A stretch of DNA of 64,000 bases, from assembly GCA_024803745.1 (NCBI GenBank), contig JANJXV010000039.1, positions 10,180,001 to 10,244,000 of the forward strand, given 5' to 3'. Each line of letters begins with the position of its first letter. The first letter of the stretch is position 1. Position numbers and translations under genes: made by a program. Below the pieces are notes generated by a model. The model was not told the DNA's origin. It ran no database searches and was given only the letters and a program-made list of their open reading frames with translations. Source of the stretch: Megascapheus bottae. Lineage: Eukaryota > Chordata > Mammalia > Rodentia > Geomyidae. Positions 63,584-64,000 of this stretch are shown piece by piece.

Positions 63584-64000
63584 TGAGCCCCAGTTTTTGA
63601 GTATAAAGAAGAGATTGCTAAGTTATGAAGTAGACCAGATGTGCCAACACAATACACACATATACAGACACATATATAAACACACACACGCATGACAACA
63701 TAGATTCACAGGAACAGAGAGGAAGTTCTATAATTTAATCTAGTTCCTATGACCATAACTGGGTTGGAGATCACACTAATAAGTTCATTTACCTCTGTGG
63801 TCACCCTGACAGAGTGCCATGACTGCTAGAAAACAAATTTAAAATAGCTATAACTGAATCAGTAGAGATTATATCACAAATAATAGCTTTGTGGAGGAAT
63901 GGCTTACCTGAAAATATTGTTATAGCTGAAGAAACTTTATTGTTTTGTAAATTTGTTCCAGAGAGTAATTATTTTCAAGTTTTAACAATCCAGTCGATTA
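63584..64000. other. AT-rich, conserved-looking end of window
   Basis: A CA-rich patch at 63648-63692, then repeat-free AT-rich DNA (AAATTTAAAATAGCTATAAC, AGAGAGTAATTATTTTCAAG) that may be constrained. The window ends inside it. Confidence 0.35.

Noticed and set aside
1..64000. A novel multi-gene biological system
   Set aside because: No complete gene, operon-like cluster or enzymatic domain is detectable; the window is repeat-rich mammalian non-coding DNA.

Overview
The window is nuclear DNA from a mammal, most probably a geomyoid rodent (kangaroo rat, pocket mouse or pocket gopher group). The evidence is the dominant repeat. More than 50 copies of a roughly 230-bp dimeric SINE carry a 7SL/B1-like left monomer (motifs such as GGTGGCTCATGCCTGTAAT and TACTCAGGAGGCTGAGATCT) and a right monomer (GTGGCTCAAGTGGTAGAG ... 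CCCTGAGTTCAAGCCCCAG). At least seven more copies join an ID/tRNA-Ala-like left monomer (TTTGGCCTAGTGGTAGAGTG) to the same right monomer. The second architecture is that of the IDL-Geo SINE known from Geomyoidea. The family assignment rests on recognition, not on a search.

I find no complete gene. All the longer open frames lie in microsatellites, SINEs, LINE relics or low-complexity tracts. The only exon-like object I would defend is a 130-nt minus-strand interval at 44226-44355, with a good acceptor, a strong donor and one open frame; I do not recognise its product. A weaker exon-like interval lies at 58662-58759. The window therefore reads as intergenic or deep intronic sequence.

Layout: 1-8.2 kb is single-copy DNA with SINEs and simple repeats. 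8.3-11.4 kb holds conserved-looking single-copy DNA, a degenerate ~50-bp minisatellite, a CTCF-like motif and a purine-to-pyrimidine strand switch. 12.6-26.6 kb is a SINE/L1-rich stretch with several L1 3' ends of two types. 27.36-28.08 kb is an ATCT array. 29.3-33 kb has a constrained-looking block, a 37-bp CCAAT-box minisatellite, a minus-strand L1, a tRNA-Asn pseudogene and nested SINEs. 35.6-42 kb has a perfect 23-bp inverted repeat, a SINE interrupted by two younger SINEs with target-site duplications, and old L1 relics. 43.6-51.3 kb has the candidate exon among AT-rich conserved-looking blocks plus a 1.3-kb L1 3' region. 52-64 kb has a MER5A-like relic split by a SINE, an L1 3' end, a 560-bp pyrimidine tract, another conserved-looking block and a MIR.

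No defence system, CRISPR array, operon or intact transposon is present. The AT-rich single-copy islands with retained CpGs and homeodomain, POU or FOX-like motifs suggest a regulatory landscape around a distant developmental gene; this is inference and needs cross-species alignment. Repeat boundaries are read by eye and are good to about 5-15 bases unless a duplication is stated.
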